The notes: generated from the sequence alone by a model not told the origin. A stretch of DNA of 64,000 nt from Microdochium bolleyi (GCA_001566295.1 KQ964252.1:372001-436000), one strand, 5' to 3'. Counted from the stretch's first letter, positions 46,627 to 57,657 are shown. Translations and numbers: made by a program.

Positions 46627-48630
46627 AGGTCAGGCCATTCCCGATTTCCAACATGGACTCCGAATTAGTCGATGTTCTCGATCTTGTTAATGGACCTCGT
46701 GGATATGCATTTTGCCGGAACGCTCTCCGTCCACAGCAAAACTTGGTGGTTGCTTCTGACGTTACTGGTGCGCAACGTCGTTCGAGGGAGAACGTGGACC
46801 GCTGCATTGTTTGCTTGACGGTGGTGTTTCCCTGTCGTGGTCGTGTCGTGCATCGTGGCGTATACCATACGTGGGGGACGTCGTGAATGATTGAGTCGGA
46901 GGTCCTGGCCTTCGGGTCGGCCCAACCGAAGATTGTGACAGGTTGGCAACTCGACTTCTCGGAGACTGGACTGGCTGCAGAATGTCTCGAGTTCAGCTGA
47001 GATGCAAGGCTCTGACAGGGTCCCATCAGAGTCGCAGCCATTATGGAAACATGCACCAGCGGTGTGTGTGACTTGCAACGCTAGAAATAAGCTTGCAGTG
47101 ATTGCCTTCCCTCTGAGAGAACTCGCAGGCAAATCTGCGGGGTACTTGCATAATGACGCGTTCCAAGATCGAGCCGTGTCTTCGATCCTCGAAGTCCGTC
47201 GGCGTTCAGATACGTTGTTGCCTATGTCGAGTTCACCCAGGAGCCACGGCTACCTTGTCAGCTCCACCTCAGGCCCCATCCGACGAAGAAACTGCTCTTG
47301 ATGGGCGACTTTCCCCGAGGCGCGGCGACGTGCATAAAAGGCCGAGACGGAGGAGGTTACCGAGGCCGACGAAGCTCGGTGTTTTCAAGCCAATCCACGC
47401 GGACTTCCGGGTCTGCTAAGCGCCCAGGACCAGGGTCTTGGAGAAACGACGGGTCAGATTGGTGCTAGTGACTTCCCTGCCGGACCGGTCCGTTCCCTGC
47501 TCTTCACGAATCCTAGACTTCCTGGCGCAACAGGAATCGCGAAGGTGCAGATTGTTTGCATCAGACGGCAGCATGTCCCACCAAAGAATCAGGTCACATT
47601 GGCCGCGATTCATGTGGATGCGTCGACGCCTGGCGGAGCTGCTGTGGAACTCTGACGACTTGCGCCTCTTCAGGCTGTCCGATAGGCTGTTTGTGAGAAA
47701 GCTTGTACCGGGATGCCACCGTGCAGGATCGATGAGAAGACCGCCCCGGCATCCGCTCGTCAGCCAGGCTCGCCAGGCGCCATGCAGAGTGCCACGCTGC
47801 CAAGCAAGCCCAGGCTTCCAGGTGCCTCGAGGGAAGCGAGCCTAGATCAATCATGACTTTGAATAGATCACGAAGAAGAGTAATTGGTCAACGCACGCGT
47901 GGCGCCGTGGCATGCATGCCCCCGGTCGTGGCTGACTTGCTGTGCCGTGAACCCCACAACCTGTACCCACGACTTCCATCACAGCTGTCGTAACGGTTGG
48001 TGGGCAGATTGGAGCACGGCCCCAGTCCTACGGAGTACACGGCCCTCAGCCGAGGAACTACGTGAACAGATGATACGCCCGGCGTTGGGCGGCATGCAGA
48101 CGTAGGTGGTGAGAAACCCGATGCCGTGCGGCGGTCCGAGGACCTGAGCTGACGACCCCAACATCCGTGTTGACAAGGGCGAGAGGGCGTGACCCCCCAT
48201 CTGCAGCACCAAGATCCCTACTTATCCTATGCAAAAAAGCTGACTTCGTGCAGGTTCCGGGCAAGGGTTGAGGACGGGCAGCCGTCGAAGCCTGTCGACC
48301 ATCGCCTCGCTATTGGCCGTTGCGGGATTCCGCAGACCACCGAGCGCCTGGCATCAACCACTCACTATCTTTTGCACCATCCTGTGACGTGCTCCGAAGC
48401 TGAATTGGTGGCAAGGTCCAAGCCAGGATTTGAGACGATGCTGCCTTGCGTCAAAGAAATGAGCATAACCGGGGAACGTTCGCCGCAGAGATCGCCAATG
48501 TGGACCGTATGGGGTCTGCCAGGGAAGCCAGCAAACAGCTCGCGGCCGAGCAGAAGGCGAGTTTGACCCGGAACCTGCTTTGCGAGAGAGCGCCACGAGA
48601 GAGGGGACACTGATGCACATCTTGTGAGTG

Positions 48631-48639
48631 TATAAAGGG
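48631..48639 (+). promoter_or_regulatory. TATA box of FAD oxidase gene
   Basis: TATAAAGGG lies about 124 nt upstream of the ATG at 48755, a normal spacing for a fungal core promoter with a short leader. Confidence 0.5.
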
Positions 48640-48754
48640 TAGAGCTGGTGGCAGTCGTGTCCGCCCGTCGATGTAGTTCAGCTCAGGCGCAGCCTTGATA
48701 CACCTCACACAACCGTCTGGTCCTCTTTGAACGACACCAGGCGATTCTCTTATA

Positions 48755-50476
48755 ATGCGCTCGCGATCCCTCCTCGACTTTCTGGCTTTCGTGGCTTCTG
48801 CCATCGCTGCGCCTCCTGGACGTGGTGTGGCCACAGCTGGCTGCCGTTGTCTTCCAGGAGATTCCTGCTGGCCATCGCAGTCACAATGGAACAACCTAAA
48901 TACCACTGTCGCTGGCAGGCTGGTGACAACAGTGCCCATTGGCTCGGTCTGCCACGACCCGACCTACGACGCACAGGCATGCGCGGCGCTTCAAGCATCG
49001 TATGGCGAGCCTGCTACTCACTATTCTTCGTCGTCGTCCATGATGATGAGGTTCTGGGCAAACCAGTCCTGTAACCCCTTCGCCCCACGACAAGAATCTT
49101 GTTCAGACCTCGGCAATTTTGTTAGTTACGCCGTGGACGTCGCGCAGACTTCAGATATTGTCACCGCCATCAACTTTGCAAAGTCCAAGAATATCCGCCT
49201 TGTCATTCGGAACACTGGGCACGACTTCCTTGGCAGATCGACGGGGCGCGGAGCACTTGCGGTGTGGACTCACAACCTCAAGACCATGCAGTTCCTGCCC
49301 AACTTCCAGTCCGGTCTGTACAAGGGGCCGGCGCTGAAGATGGGTACTGGGGTCCATGGTTCGGAGGTGGAAGCTTTCCTCGCTCAGCGCGGGTTTGTGG
49401 CTGTCGGCGGCTGGTGTCCATCCGTGGGCATCGCTGGCGGCTTCACAGCTGGAGGCGGACACTCGCCCCTAGGGTCCAAGTTCGGCATGGGCGCAGATCA
49501 AACGCTCGAGTTCGAAGTCGTCACCGCAGAGGGCAGAGTCGTGACGGCGTCCCCTACGACCAATTCGGATTTGTACTGGGCACTGAGCGGTGGCGGGCCT
49601 GGGAACTATGGAGTGGTGACGAGCGTGACGGTGCGGGTATACCCTGATGCCCCCGTCGTGGGCCTGTTTGTGATGATTGACCGGAGCGCGGTCCCAGCTC
49701 AGAAGTTCTGGACGGCCATGCAGGTCTTTTTTGAGCAGATACCGGCGCTTGTGGACAGGAACATTGGTGCCACGATCAACCTGGGCCCCGACGTCTTCTA
49801 CATTATTCCGTTGACGGCACACGGGCTGACGCTCTCTGCGACGCAGGCCCTGATGAAGCCTTTCACGGACGCGCTGGAGAACCTCCAGATCCAGCATACG
49901 GCGCAGTGGCTGACGTCGCCAGGATACAACGCGCACTGGACGGCATTTGTAGCTCCTGGACCGGTTGGGTCGTTCTGGCAGAGCGGCGCGCGGATCGTGC
50001 CCCGCGGGGTTGTCGAGAGCGCGGGCGGGCTGGACAAGCTGATGGCGACGCTGCGGGACATGGTGGACGAGAAGAAGGTGACGATTGGCGGGACGGTGGT
50101 GGGGGCGGTGAAGCGGACGGGCGCGGCGAATGCGGTGCTGCCGGCGTGGAGGGACGGAGTGGCGCTGCTGGGGCTGCTGTCGCCGTGGAGCGACCAGCCG
50201 GGCGACTGGGCGCGGATGCTCGAGATGCAGCGGTGGCTCGGGGCGGAGATGCGGCCGCGGCTCGAGGCGGCGACGCCCGGCGGGGGGACGTACATGAACG
50301 AGGCAGACGGCCGGCAGCCCAACTGGCGAGAGGCCTTCTTTGGCACCAACTACGCGGCGCTGGTGCAGGTCAAGAAGAGGTGGGATCCGCACGCGCTGTT
50401 CTGGGCGCTGCAGGTGCCGGGCAGCGAGGCGTGGACGGTAGCGGCAGACGGGCGGATGTGTCGTGCATACCTTTAA
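48755..50476 (+). CDS. Secreted berberine-bridge-like FAD oxidase
   Basis: A single exon encodes 573 residues. Residues 1-19 are a signal peptide (SLLDFLAFVASAIAA). The FAD-binding PCMH domain follows: IRNTGHDFLGRSTGRG with His156, and VGGWCPSVGIAGGFTAGGGHSPLG with Cys221. These two residues match the positions that give a bicovalent His/Cys flavin link in berberine bridge enzymes and gluco-oligosaccharide oxidases. The C-terminal BBE segment (NWREAFFGTNYAALVQVKKRWDPHALFW) is present. Several additional Cys near residues 30-116 suggest disulfides. Such oxidases act on sugars, alcohols or specialised metabolites and release hydrogen peroxide. It is probably extracellular or in the secretory pathway. 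No metabolite cluster is evident around it, so the substrate is open. Confidence 0.92.
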   Translation: MRSRSLLDFLAFVASAIAAPPGRGVATAGCRCLPGDSCWPSQSQWNNLNTTVAGRLVTTVPIGSVCHDPTYDAQACAALQASYGEPATHYSSSSSMMMRFWANQSCNPFAPRQESCSDLGNFVSYAVDVAQTSDIVTAINFAKSKNIRLVIRNTGHDFLGRSTGRGALAVWTHNLKTMQFLPNFQSGLYKGPALKMGTGVHGSEVEAFLAQRGFVAVGGWCPSVGIAGGFTAGGGHSPLGSKFGMGADQTLEFEVVTAEGRVVTASPTTNSDLYWALSGGGPGNYGVVTSVTVRVYPDAPVVGLFVMIDRSAVPAQKFWTAMQVFFEQIPALVDRNIGATINLGPDVFYIIPLTAHGLTLSATQALMKPFTDALENLQIQHTAQWLTSPGYNAHWTAFVAPGPVGSFWQSGARIVPRGVVESAGGLDKLMATLRDMVDEKKVTIGGTVVGAVKRTGAANAVLPAWRDGVALLGLLSPWSDQPGDWARMLEMQRWLGAEMRPRLEAATPGGGTYMNEADGRQPNWREAFFGTNYAALVQVKKRWDPHALFWALQVPGSEAWTVAADGRMCRAYL

Positions 50477-50993
50477 GTACTTGAGCGCAAGTAGCGTGTC
50501 AATCAATTTACCTTGAGATAACTACCCCACGGTAGACATGGCCTTTGGCATCACCTGCGACCTTGGAACGCCGTCAGTGAGCATTCATGTCTCGCTCAAC
50601 TCGTGCTCTCGCGGCAGGCACAGCCCGTCGCACGTCATGGCCGTGCCTGCCAAGACCCCGCAGCTCTTGCCCCGGACTGGCCTGGCCCCGGCCTGCCCAG
50701 GGCTAAGGGAGTTTTACTTAGTCAAAATTAACAAACCAGAACCTTGGGGACGATGGCAACTCCGCGCCCGCTCCGGGGCGCTGCCCGGTCCATTGCTTCC
50801 GGCAGCTGCCTCTGTTCTTCGCGCCCTCTCTCTTCTTCTTGACGGCTTTGCGTGCCTGTCATGGCTGTTCACAACCTCGCCGTCGCTCCTTGCTCTGGCA
50901 ACTCCCGACCCTCCAGCAGCCTGTGTCTTGGTCGTGCACGCTGTGGTTAGTTGGCCGACGGGGCAGCCGCGTCCGGCACTGCACCCCTGCAGC
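50477..50993. other. Intergenic, transporter promoter
   Basis: About 500 bases. An ATG at 50538 is in frame with the transporter, but the sequence between it and 50994 reads like untranslated DNA (Pro/Arg/Leu-rich, no family similarity), so I treat it as promoter and leader. Confidence 0.5.
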
Positions 50994-52350
50994 ATGGCCT
51001 CTGACAGGTCCGACTCGTCCGGCACTCTCGCCGAGCCGCCGCGCAATCTGGCCCTCCGCAACTTCGGCTCCGTCTGGTTCATCATCCCCCAAGGCACCGG
51101 CATCTTGGCTCTTTGCTTCTGGCAGAGCCACTACCAGTTCCATGGGCTCAATAGCATCGCTCTCGTCGCCTGGGCCCTGACCATTGTCCAGCTTCTCCTC
51201 GTCTTCGCAACCTATCTCGTCCGGCTTGTGCGCTTCCCTCGCTATGTCGCCACGCAATTGGCCACCAACAATTCCGAGGTTGCCTGCATCGCCAGCTTCC
51301 CCGTCGTCCTCACTTCCATCGTGCAGATGCTCGGTCTGGTGCTTGGCCACCAGGATGGCTGGTCCACTGCCTCGTATGTCCTGTGGTGGATCGTGTTCGG
51401 GCTCTCGGTCGTGATTGTCGTTATCATCCCGCAGACCTTTGCCACGACGCATCCGCCGGGGATTGACAAGTTGCTTCCAAACTCGCAGCTGCCCATTGTC
51501 GCGGCACTTACAGCCGCTGCCGCCGGTGGTGCTCTCTGCGAGAGCACCTCCACCAGCCTCGCACAACAGCTCCCTGTCATCGCGGTGTCCTACCTCCTAG
51601 TCGGCGTCGGCGTGCCTCTTGCCATATTCATGGACGCCATCTTCCTCGCCCGCCTCTTCAATCAGACCAAGGAGGGCCAGCAGAAAGAGAACCGGCTGCA
51701 GAAACAGATGCTGGCCTACCAGACCATGATCTGTGCTGGTCCCTGGGGACAGAGCAGTGTCGCGCTCCTGACGCTCGGCAAGGTAGTGCTGACCGGCGGT
51801 CTTGGCCAGTCCGCCGCGAGCGTGGTGGGCAATGAGCTCGCCGCCAGATCTGTTGCTTACATCAGTATCTTTGTCGGATTCCTGTTCTGGGGGCATGCGA
51901 CGTTTTGGTGGATCTTCACGCTACTGAGCATCGCCCACAGCGTTGCAGGAAGGGCAGCAGGTAGCCGTCGGATACAGTTCCAGATGCCCATGTGGTCATT
52001 GGTGTTCCCATGGGTGAGTTTTCCCAACTTGTCGCCCTGGTTTCTGAAACTATATCGCCCCCAATGTCCGAGCTAATGGGCGTTTTCTTTGACAGGGCGT
52101 GTACACAAACGGTGCCATCCAGCTTGGCAAGCTGCTCGACTCCACCGTCTTCCACGTCTGGTCTGCGATACTGACCATCCTCATGACGATCATCTGGCTG
52201 AGCTTCACAGCAATGACGATCAAGGGCTGCCTCGACGGGTCTATCCTAGGGCTTGAGCACGGGTGGCGCTCGTCACCGCCATCGAACAATGAGAGCGACG
52301 AGGAACATGCCATGAGTCACGGGAGGCGGAGGTGGAGGAAAGAGCACTAG
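50994..52350 (+). CDS. TDT/SLAC1-family anion or dicarboxylate transporter
   Basis: Exons 50994-52013 and 52096-52350 join over an 82-nt intron (GTGAGT..TTGACAG), giving 424 residues. The start is placed just before the family opening LRNFGSVWFIIPQGTGILA, which begins the first of about ten predicted membrane spans. Further landmarks are SYVLWWIVFGLSVVIVVIIPQ, a central loop rich in Gln/Lys, AGPWGQSSVALLTLG and FQMPMWSLVFPW-GVYTNGAIQLG across the splice. The layout matches the tellurite-resistance/dicarboxylate (TDT) group with Mae1 malate permease, Ssu1 sulfite pump and plant SLAC1. It should sit in the plasma membrane. Whether it carries malate, sulfite or another anion cannot be decided. 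The tail is charged and cytosolic. Confidence 0.88.
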
Positions 52351-52664
52351 ATTGCCGATGTTTTACTTCACGTTGTAATTTGATGTGTGTAAAAGATCTT
52401 CCTAGACAACATCTGTGCTTGAAGGGTCGAATCATGTCACCTCCTGGTCATGGCTGTACAACCGTGTCGTGTGCCTGAAACTCCTCTCTCGCTCATCTAC
52501 AGTGATGGATGCTGATGCCAAGGGCAATAAATGCATATGCGCTTTATTTTCATCTGCATCGTTTGCTCGCCGCTTGGATCGCAGCCACACAGCCCTCTAT
52601 ATGCCAGCCCTCCCTGCTAAGCACGTGTCTAAGTTCCATTTCTTTCCTATCCCACCCTCTCCTC
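52351..52664. other. Convergent spacer
   Basis: About 310 bases between the stop codons of the transporter and swf1 genes. Nothing beyond 3' UTR sequence is seen. Confidence 0.5.
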
Positions 52665-54175
52665 CTAAGTCGCTGCGTTGACAATGCCCGCCACCGTGGG
52701 CATGTTGGGCTTCTTGCTCCTCCGCGCGCGCTCCTTGTGCGCCCTCCGCAGATCCTTGTCGTTCCCATTACCGCCGCTGCTGCTGCTGCCACCACCTCCC
52801 CGCGAATCGCGATGCCCATACCCTTCGACGTCCGCCTCCTCATCACCGAAAACCCCGGCGTCGTCGTCGTCGCGAGGCGGCCGCCCTTTGCCCTCCGCGC
52901 GGAACGAGTAGTCCTTGACCATGATGTCCGTCAGGTTGTCCCAGAACCCGATGTCGTACAGGTTCTCGACGTCCCGCAGGGACCAGACGCGCTCCCACTC
53001 GCCGTAGCCGTATGGCGAGTCCCGGTGCGGCGGGTGCCCGTCGTCGGTGCGCACCAGGATCTGCAGGGGCTCGACGGGCCAGCGCGTCCACGCAGGCTCG
53101 AGGGTGAAGTCCCGGCTCCGCTGCTGCTGCGAGGGGTTCTCCGGGTTCAGCGCGCGCTTGAACGCGCACCCTTCGTCCATCTCGATCTTCCAGTCGCTCC
53201 ACTTCATGCTCTCGTTGGTCGTGGTGCCCGCCCAGATCAGGTACACGTGGTATCCCAGGAGGGCCCAGACCATGGGGTTCGTCATGGTGGCGAGCAGCGT
53301 GACGCTGCCGACGCCGACGTCGTCCTGGATCCCAACCATGAGCAGGAGGAAGTAGTGCTCCCAGGGCATCCTGCTCGGCTTCCAGAGGCGGAACGCGTCG
53401 TTGGAGGTCCGCGCGACGGCCGAGTCGCGGACGAGCGTCCAGCCCAGCGCCGCGCCGTACGTGGTCAGCCACGCAGTTGTGAGAAGTAGCAGCAGGAAGA
53501 AGTGCTGGTTGCCGTAGCCGACGCAGTTGTTGATGAAGACGCAGTGGTGGTCCATGCGGCCGACACAGCGCTTGCAGACGCTGCAGTGCTTGCTGCGCGC
53601 GGGCTTGAGGAGCAGACACGTCCGGCACACGGCGCCCGGGTGGTAGAGGGTGAAGTCGTACGGGTAGTGCGACATGTGCCGCGCGTGGTTGGCCGGGGTG
53701 ATAATGCCCGGGTCCGTGTAGGCCGCCTTGTAGAGGAACCAGTAGGGCAGCACGATGCTGATCGCGCCGAGAACCTGGTTGAGGGTGGACAGCCGGGGCC
53801 AGGCGCCGGGGAGGTACAGGACCTCGCCGACGGTGAGGAGCAGGAGGAAGAAGACGAGGATCGTGGGGTGCTTGTCATGGAGCATGAAGGTGAAGAACCG
53901 ACCCACGGAGGAGGTGAGGCGGCCGCCCGTCAGCCGGTTGTCAATGGCCAGGACGGCACCGGGGATCTTGACCCAGATCAGGCGATGGAGCCATGCTATC
54001 GGTGTGTTTCTGTGGGGAGAGGGTCAGTTACTGTGGTTATCCATTCATGCCGTGTGGGTGAGACCCGGGGTTGCATCACCACACACCTGAGTGCCGGAAG
54101 CCTGCCGAAGAATGCCACGAGGATAAGAAAGCAGATCACCAGGATGGCGATGATCAGCTTTGCGAGAAGCCCCAT
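52665..54175 (-). CDS. swf1: DHHC palmitoyltransferase Swf1
   Basis: Exon 1 (54175-54087) encodes MGLLAKLIIAILVICFLILV, the first membrane span; a 77-nt intron (54010-54086, GTGTGT..CCACAG) leads to exon 2, ending at 52665. The protein has 477 residues. Four membrane spans are visible: the N-terminal one, PTILVFFLLLLTVGEVLYL, VLGAISIVLPYWFL plus those after the DHHC domain. The Cys-rich domain (CRTCLLLKPARSKHCSVCKRCVGRMDHHCVFINNC in pieces) holds the catalytic DHHC at residues 183-186. It transfers palmitate to Cys of membrane proteins; yeast Swf1 acts in the ER on SNAREs and other transmembrane proteins. The C-terminus is longer than in yeast, with an acidic then Gly/Ser and basic tail. It diverges from rap1 over a 513-bp shared promoter. 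Confidence 0.92.
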
Positions 54176-54688
54176 GGTGTGGGTGGCTGTTGTGGGAAGT
54201 GAGAACTATTATGAAGGAAACATGGACCGGACTCTTCGCGACTTGATGTCAGACCAGCTGGTGTTATCGAGGTCTGAGAGTGGCAGTGCTTTTCGAGTGA
54301 GTCTCCCCAAGCTGAGCTGACGTTCAACAGGGCTGGTGTTTAGCGGCCACAGCGCCTCACTACTACTGCCCCACTACCGCTGAAGGCACTCCCGCTCAGT
54401 GCACATGATATCACGCACTGTACGGCCCCACCTGAGAGCAAGCAGCCAATGACTGAGCTTGTCTGACCCTAACCCTAACCCAAACCTTCGTGCTCTAGCC
54501 TGAGCGTGACGCGTTGCTGGACACGATCTGGAGGCACCGGCCATCGGCCACAGCAAACGCTGCCGCAGCACAACAAACATCAACACCAACACGCGCTTTT
54601 CGGGCACAACCACCTCCATCCCCAGCACATCTTGGGTTTTGCAGACGGCCACGCGCCGGTGCGTAGTGCGCATCATCATCACATCGCA
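54176..54688. promoter_or_regulatory. swf1/rap1 divergent promoter
   Basis: A 513-bp region between two start codons on opposite strands. It contains a CCAAT box (54445-54449, within GCAGCCAATGA) and the telomere-type repeat. The part nearest rap1 (54540-54688) is rich in CAACAAACATCAACACC-like sequence, typical of a fungal 5' leader. Confidence 0.6.
54467..54481 (+). repeat. Interstitial telomere-type repeat (CCCTAA)2CCC
   Basis: CCCTAACCCTAACCC, the C-rich form of the TTAGGG telomere repeat of filamentous fungi, lies in the swf1/rap1 divergent promoter. It is 208 nt upstream of the rap1 ATG and 292 nt upstream of the swf1 ATG. A near-match (CAAACC) follows. This would be a ready binding site for TTAGGG-binding Myb factors. 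Confidence 0.85.
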
Positions 54689-57657
54689 ATGCCCATCACG
54701 TATCACAATGTCCGCCCCACAACCAATGCCGGGGCCGGCACCATCTTCAAGGACATCACCTTCTGGGTCGCCCAGCGCATCACGGACCGGAATCAACTCC
54801 TGAGCGCAATCAAGGTGCGTACTACGCGTGCTCTCCCTCGTGTTGACGACTGATACTGACTTACGACCCACATGCAGGACAACGGGGGCACCATCAAGGC
54901 ACTGGACAGATTAGCCGACGTCAAGATCACCGATCTGGCAAGGGACCCTGCGCCAGGCTCCGTCTCGTACAAATGGATCGAGGACTGCTTGAAAGAGGGA
55001 ACCGTCCTCCCCAAGGATGATTACATGTGCACTGCGGGCACATCTGCCCCACGTCCTGCCGCTGGCCCGAACCGGAGAGGAATCAGGGTCCCGTTCACCG
55101 CGGAGGAGGACCGCTTTCTGACGGCGTGGGTCATCAAGCACGAGCACAAGGGCTTTGCCACGGCTGGCAATGTCATCTTTGAGAGGCTCGCAAACGAGGT
55201 TTGCCGAAACTCCAACTCTCTTCTTGGATTGCTCTGGATGCTGACCATCGATAGAACCCGCGCCATACATATCAGTCGTGGAGGGACCACTGGGTCAAGC
55301 AACTGACCAAACGGCCTCGGATAGACATCTCCCAAGAAGAACTGGATGCGATCAAGATACCCGAAGGAAAGCCAGCCTCGCGGGCCGCGCCTTCAGCGTC
55401 AATCCCGCCACCAACAACTCAGGGCAGCCCGTCTGCGAGCCGCTCGACTAACAGCGCAGCGACGCAACACGCAGCCATACGAGCCAAATACACACCAGAA
55501 GAAGATACAGAACTCTTGGAGCGCTACTTCGAGGTCACCCACAACCCAAAGCTCAACAAACAGGCGAACTTGTACAACGAGCTTGCTGATCGTGTAAGAC
55601 TTCTTGTCCCTCACAAATCGTTCTGGGCTCTTGTATTGACAGAGAAAACACAGCACCCGCAGCACACTGCTCAGTCGTGGAGAGATAGGCTTATAAAGAC
55701 GATCGAGAGCAAGATTAAGGAGAAGCTCGAGACGACTTTGGATGACCTCGGCAAGGAGAACATCCCGCATCTGGTCCAGTGGCTTCACTCTCACCGACAG
55801 AGCGCCTCATCCTTTTGGGAAGTGGCCGATCCAGGTTCTACAATGCGAGATGACCCAACACCAGCAAGGTCGACCGCCGAGACCAAGGTTCAAACCCGTG
55901 CCAGCACGAGGAGGCGTGCAGAAGCCTCGGAACCCCCAACCGAGCAGCAGGAGACGCAGTCACTTCCTACCGACGCTCAGGAATCTTCCAGGCCAAGCAG
56001 CCCAGTCTCGCGGAGAATACCGTCGCAGACCCCTACACGCGCCACTGCCAGCGTGCATGCCGAATCTCCCCAGCTGCCAATGAGGCCCGCGATGCCGAGA
56101 GTCGTCCACGAGAAGCAGCTCAGCGGCGAAGAAAGAGAGCGAGCCGAGTTCTACGCCGACTACAACGTGTTTGTCGAAGCCACAAACCAGAAGCCAATGC
56201 ACTTCCCGAGCGTCGCGGGCCACTCCTTCCAGCTTTGGGACCTGTGGCGCGAGGTCATGGCACTCCAGATGGACCCTGCGCAGCGAGACTGGCAGCTCGT
56301 CACCGAGAACCTGGGGATCGACTGGAACGAGCACCCGGAGGCTCCCCAACACGTGGAGCTGATCTATATGCAGAACCTCAGCCTGTTTGAAGAAGCGACA
56401 CAGCACTTTGACGACTCGGATGGTGATGTAGCTACCTCAGAAGCTCCAGTGCCTTCGAGCCCACCCTCACTGCATCAGCGCAAGAGGCCGGTGGAGGCTG
56501 AGTGTCCGAGCCGAAGTGACTCGCCTACGCCACGTAAAAGGCGCAGATACGAGAGAGACAGCGAGATCCCCTCGACGCCAGACGACAAGACTGGTACATC
56601 TCATCTGCGACACCCGAACGGCGACCTGCATGATGAAGAGGAAGATGAGCTTCGCAGCCTGCCTGACATTGAAAACCCACAGGCTGGCAATGCTGAGCCG
56701 GAGACGCAGGACTTCGCCTACGAGACGGCCATGGAGGCCAAGGAGACGCAGTACTACGACGCCATGGAGCAGGGTGACGGCGATGATGATTTAATTGACA
56801 TGACCCCGTCCCAGCAGCTCATGCTTGAGTCTGACTCCATGCAGCCACCGGACCCCCCGACTTCTCCGCAGCGTGGTGCTGCTCCGGCAGCCACTGTCGA
56901 AGACAAAGCCACGCCCACCCCGCGGCGCGTGCCTCGCACACCGTTCCTCAACGATGACTCTGACCGCGAAACCACGCCCTTGGCAAAGTTCAAGCAGCCA
57001 TGGGTCGAGAAGGACGCGCCGACATCCAAGCGACGGTCCCTGCCGAAGTCGTGGTCAAATACAAAGTCAATTGGCCAGCCGCAAACGCAGACTGACGACA
57101 AGACCACTCCGCGACAAACCACCGCAGAAAGCTCGGTGAGCAGAAACACCAACGACACCACCGGCGCCACCGCGCGCCCCTCGGCCACAAAACCACCAGC
57201 TCCGCGAGCACAACAGCAGCACCCGCAGCAGCAGGACGAAGCCTCGAAAGTCGAAGAGATCATCGCAGCCCACGTCTCCGAGACCTTCCCGCGCGACACG
57301 GTCATACGGGCCATGCACGCGACGACGTGGAACAAGCAGCTGGGCCGGATCGTCATGGACTTGATCAGGGAGGGTAAAGGGATCCCCGAGCACGCGAGGG
57401 GCGTCTGGACCGCCAAGGATGACGAGTACCTCCTGCGCATCATGGCGGCGGACGAGAGCGGCACATGCGGAGAGGGCGGCGCGCGGGCCGTCGTCCTGTC
57501 GGAGAAGGAGAAGAAGCGGCTCGACCGCGCGCGGCGCGTGATTGAGAACAAGCACAGGCTCACGGCGGAGGACGTGCAGGACCCGGACATGCTGATCGCG
57601 AGCAGGAAGAGGTTCCTCCGCCAGGACGAGCGGAGTCCGTGGCGCGTGACGCAGTAG
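54689..57657 (+). CDS. rap1: Telomere protein Rap1
   Basis: Four exons: 54689-54814, 54878-55198, 55255-55593 and 55654-57657, 929 residues. Introns are 63, 56 and 60 nt. The last is a multiple of three without stops; removing it yields LADR-HPQHTAQSWRD, matching LANE-NPRHTYQSWRD at the second join. Domains in order: BRCT (about 18-90, KDITFWVAQRI..SYKWIEDCL), Myb (about 110-168), second Myb-like (about 226-282), a disordered linker, an ARID-like helical region (about 425-515, FYADYNVFVEA...LVTENLGID), a long acidic/polar stretch with a basic PRKRRR, and the Rap1 C-terminal domain (about 793-929, IPEHARGVWTAKDDEYLL). Rap1 acts in shelterin-type complexes at chromosome ends, via its C-terminus to a TTAGGG-binding partner in most fungi other than budding yeast. 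It diverges from swf1. Confidence 0.92.

Larger units (their letters stand above)
44483..48754. other. Repeat-rich gene-poor region
   Basis: About 4.3 kb with no convincing gene. It contains most of the simple repeats of the window: a TC run near 44589, eight CAA units at 45007-45030, a purine tract at 45233-45334, GCGT repeats at 46090-46125 and a G-rich block at 46594-46626. A minus-strand open frame near 46.7-47.1 kb looks faintly like a small secreted Cys protein but has no ATG. Confidence 0.45.

Noticed and set aside
44583..48754. Tandem simple repeats considered as CRISPR or satellite
   Set aside because: Units are 3-4 bases or homopolymeric, without spacers; they are microsatellites.
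49469..50506. 345-codon antisense frame over the FAD oxidase
   Set aside because: Lies fully over a well-supported gene and is Arg/His/Leu-rich without motifs.
50538..50993. Upstream ATG extending the transporter by 152 residues
   Set aside because: TDT transporters begin shortly before the first membrane span; the extension shows no conservation-like pattern.
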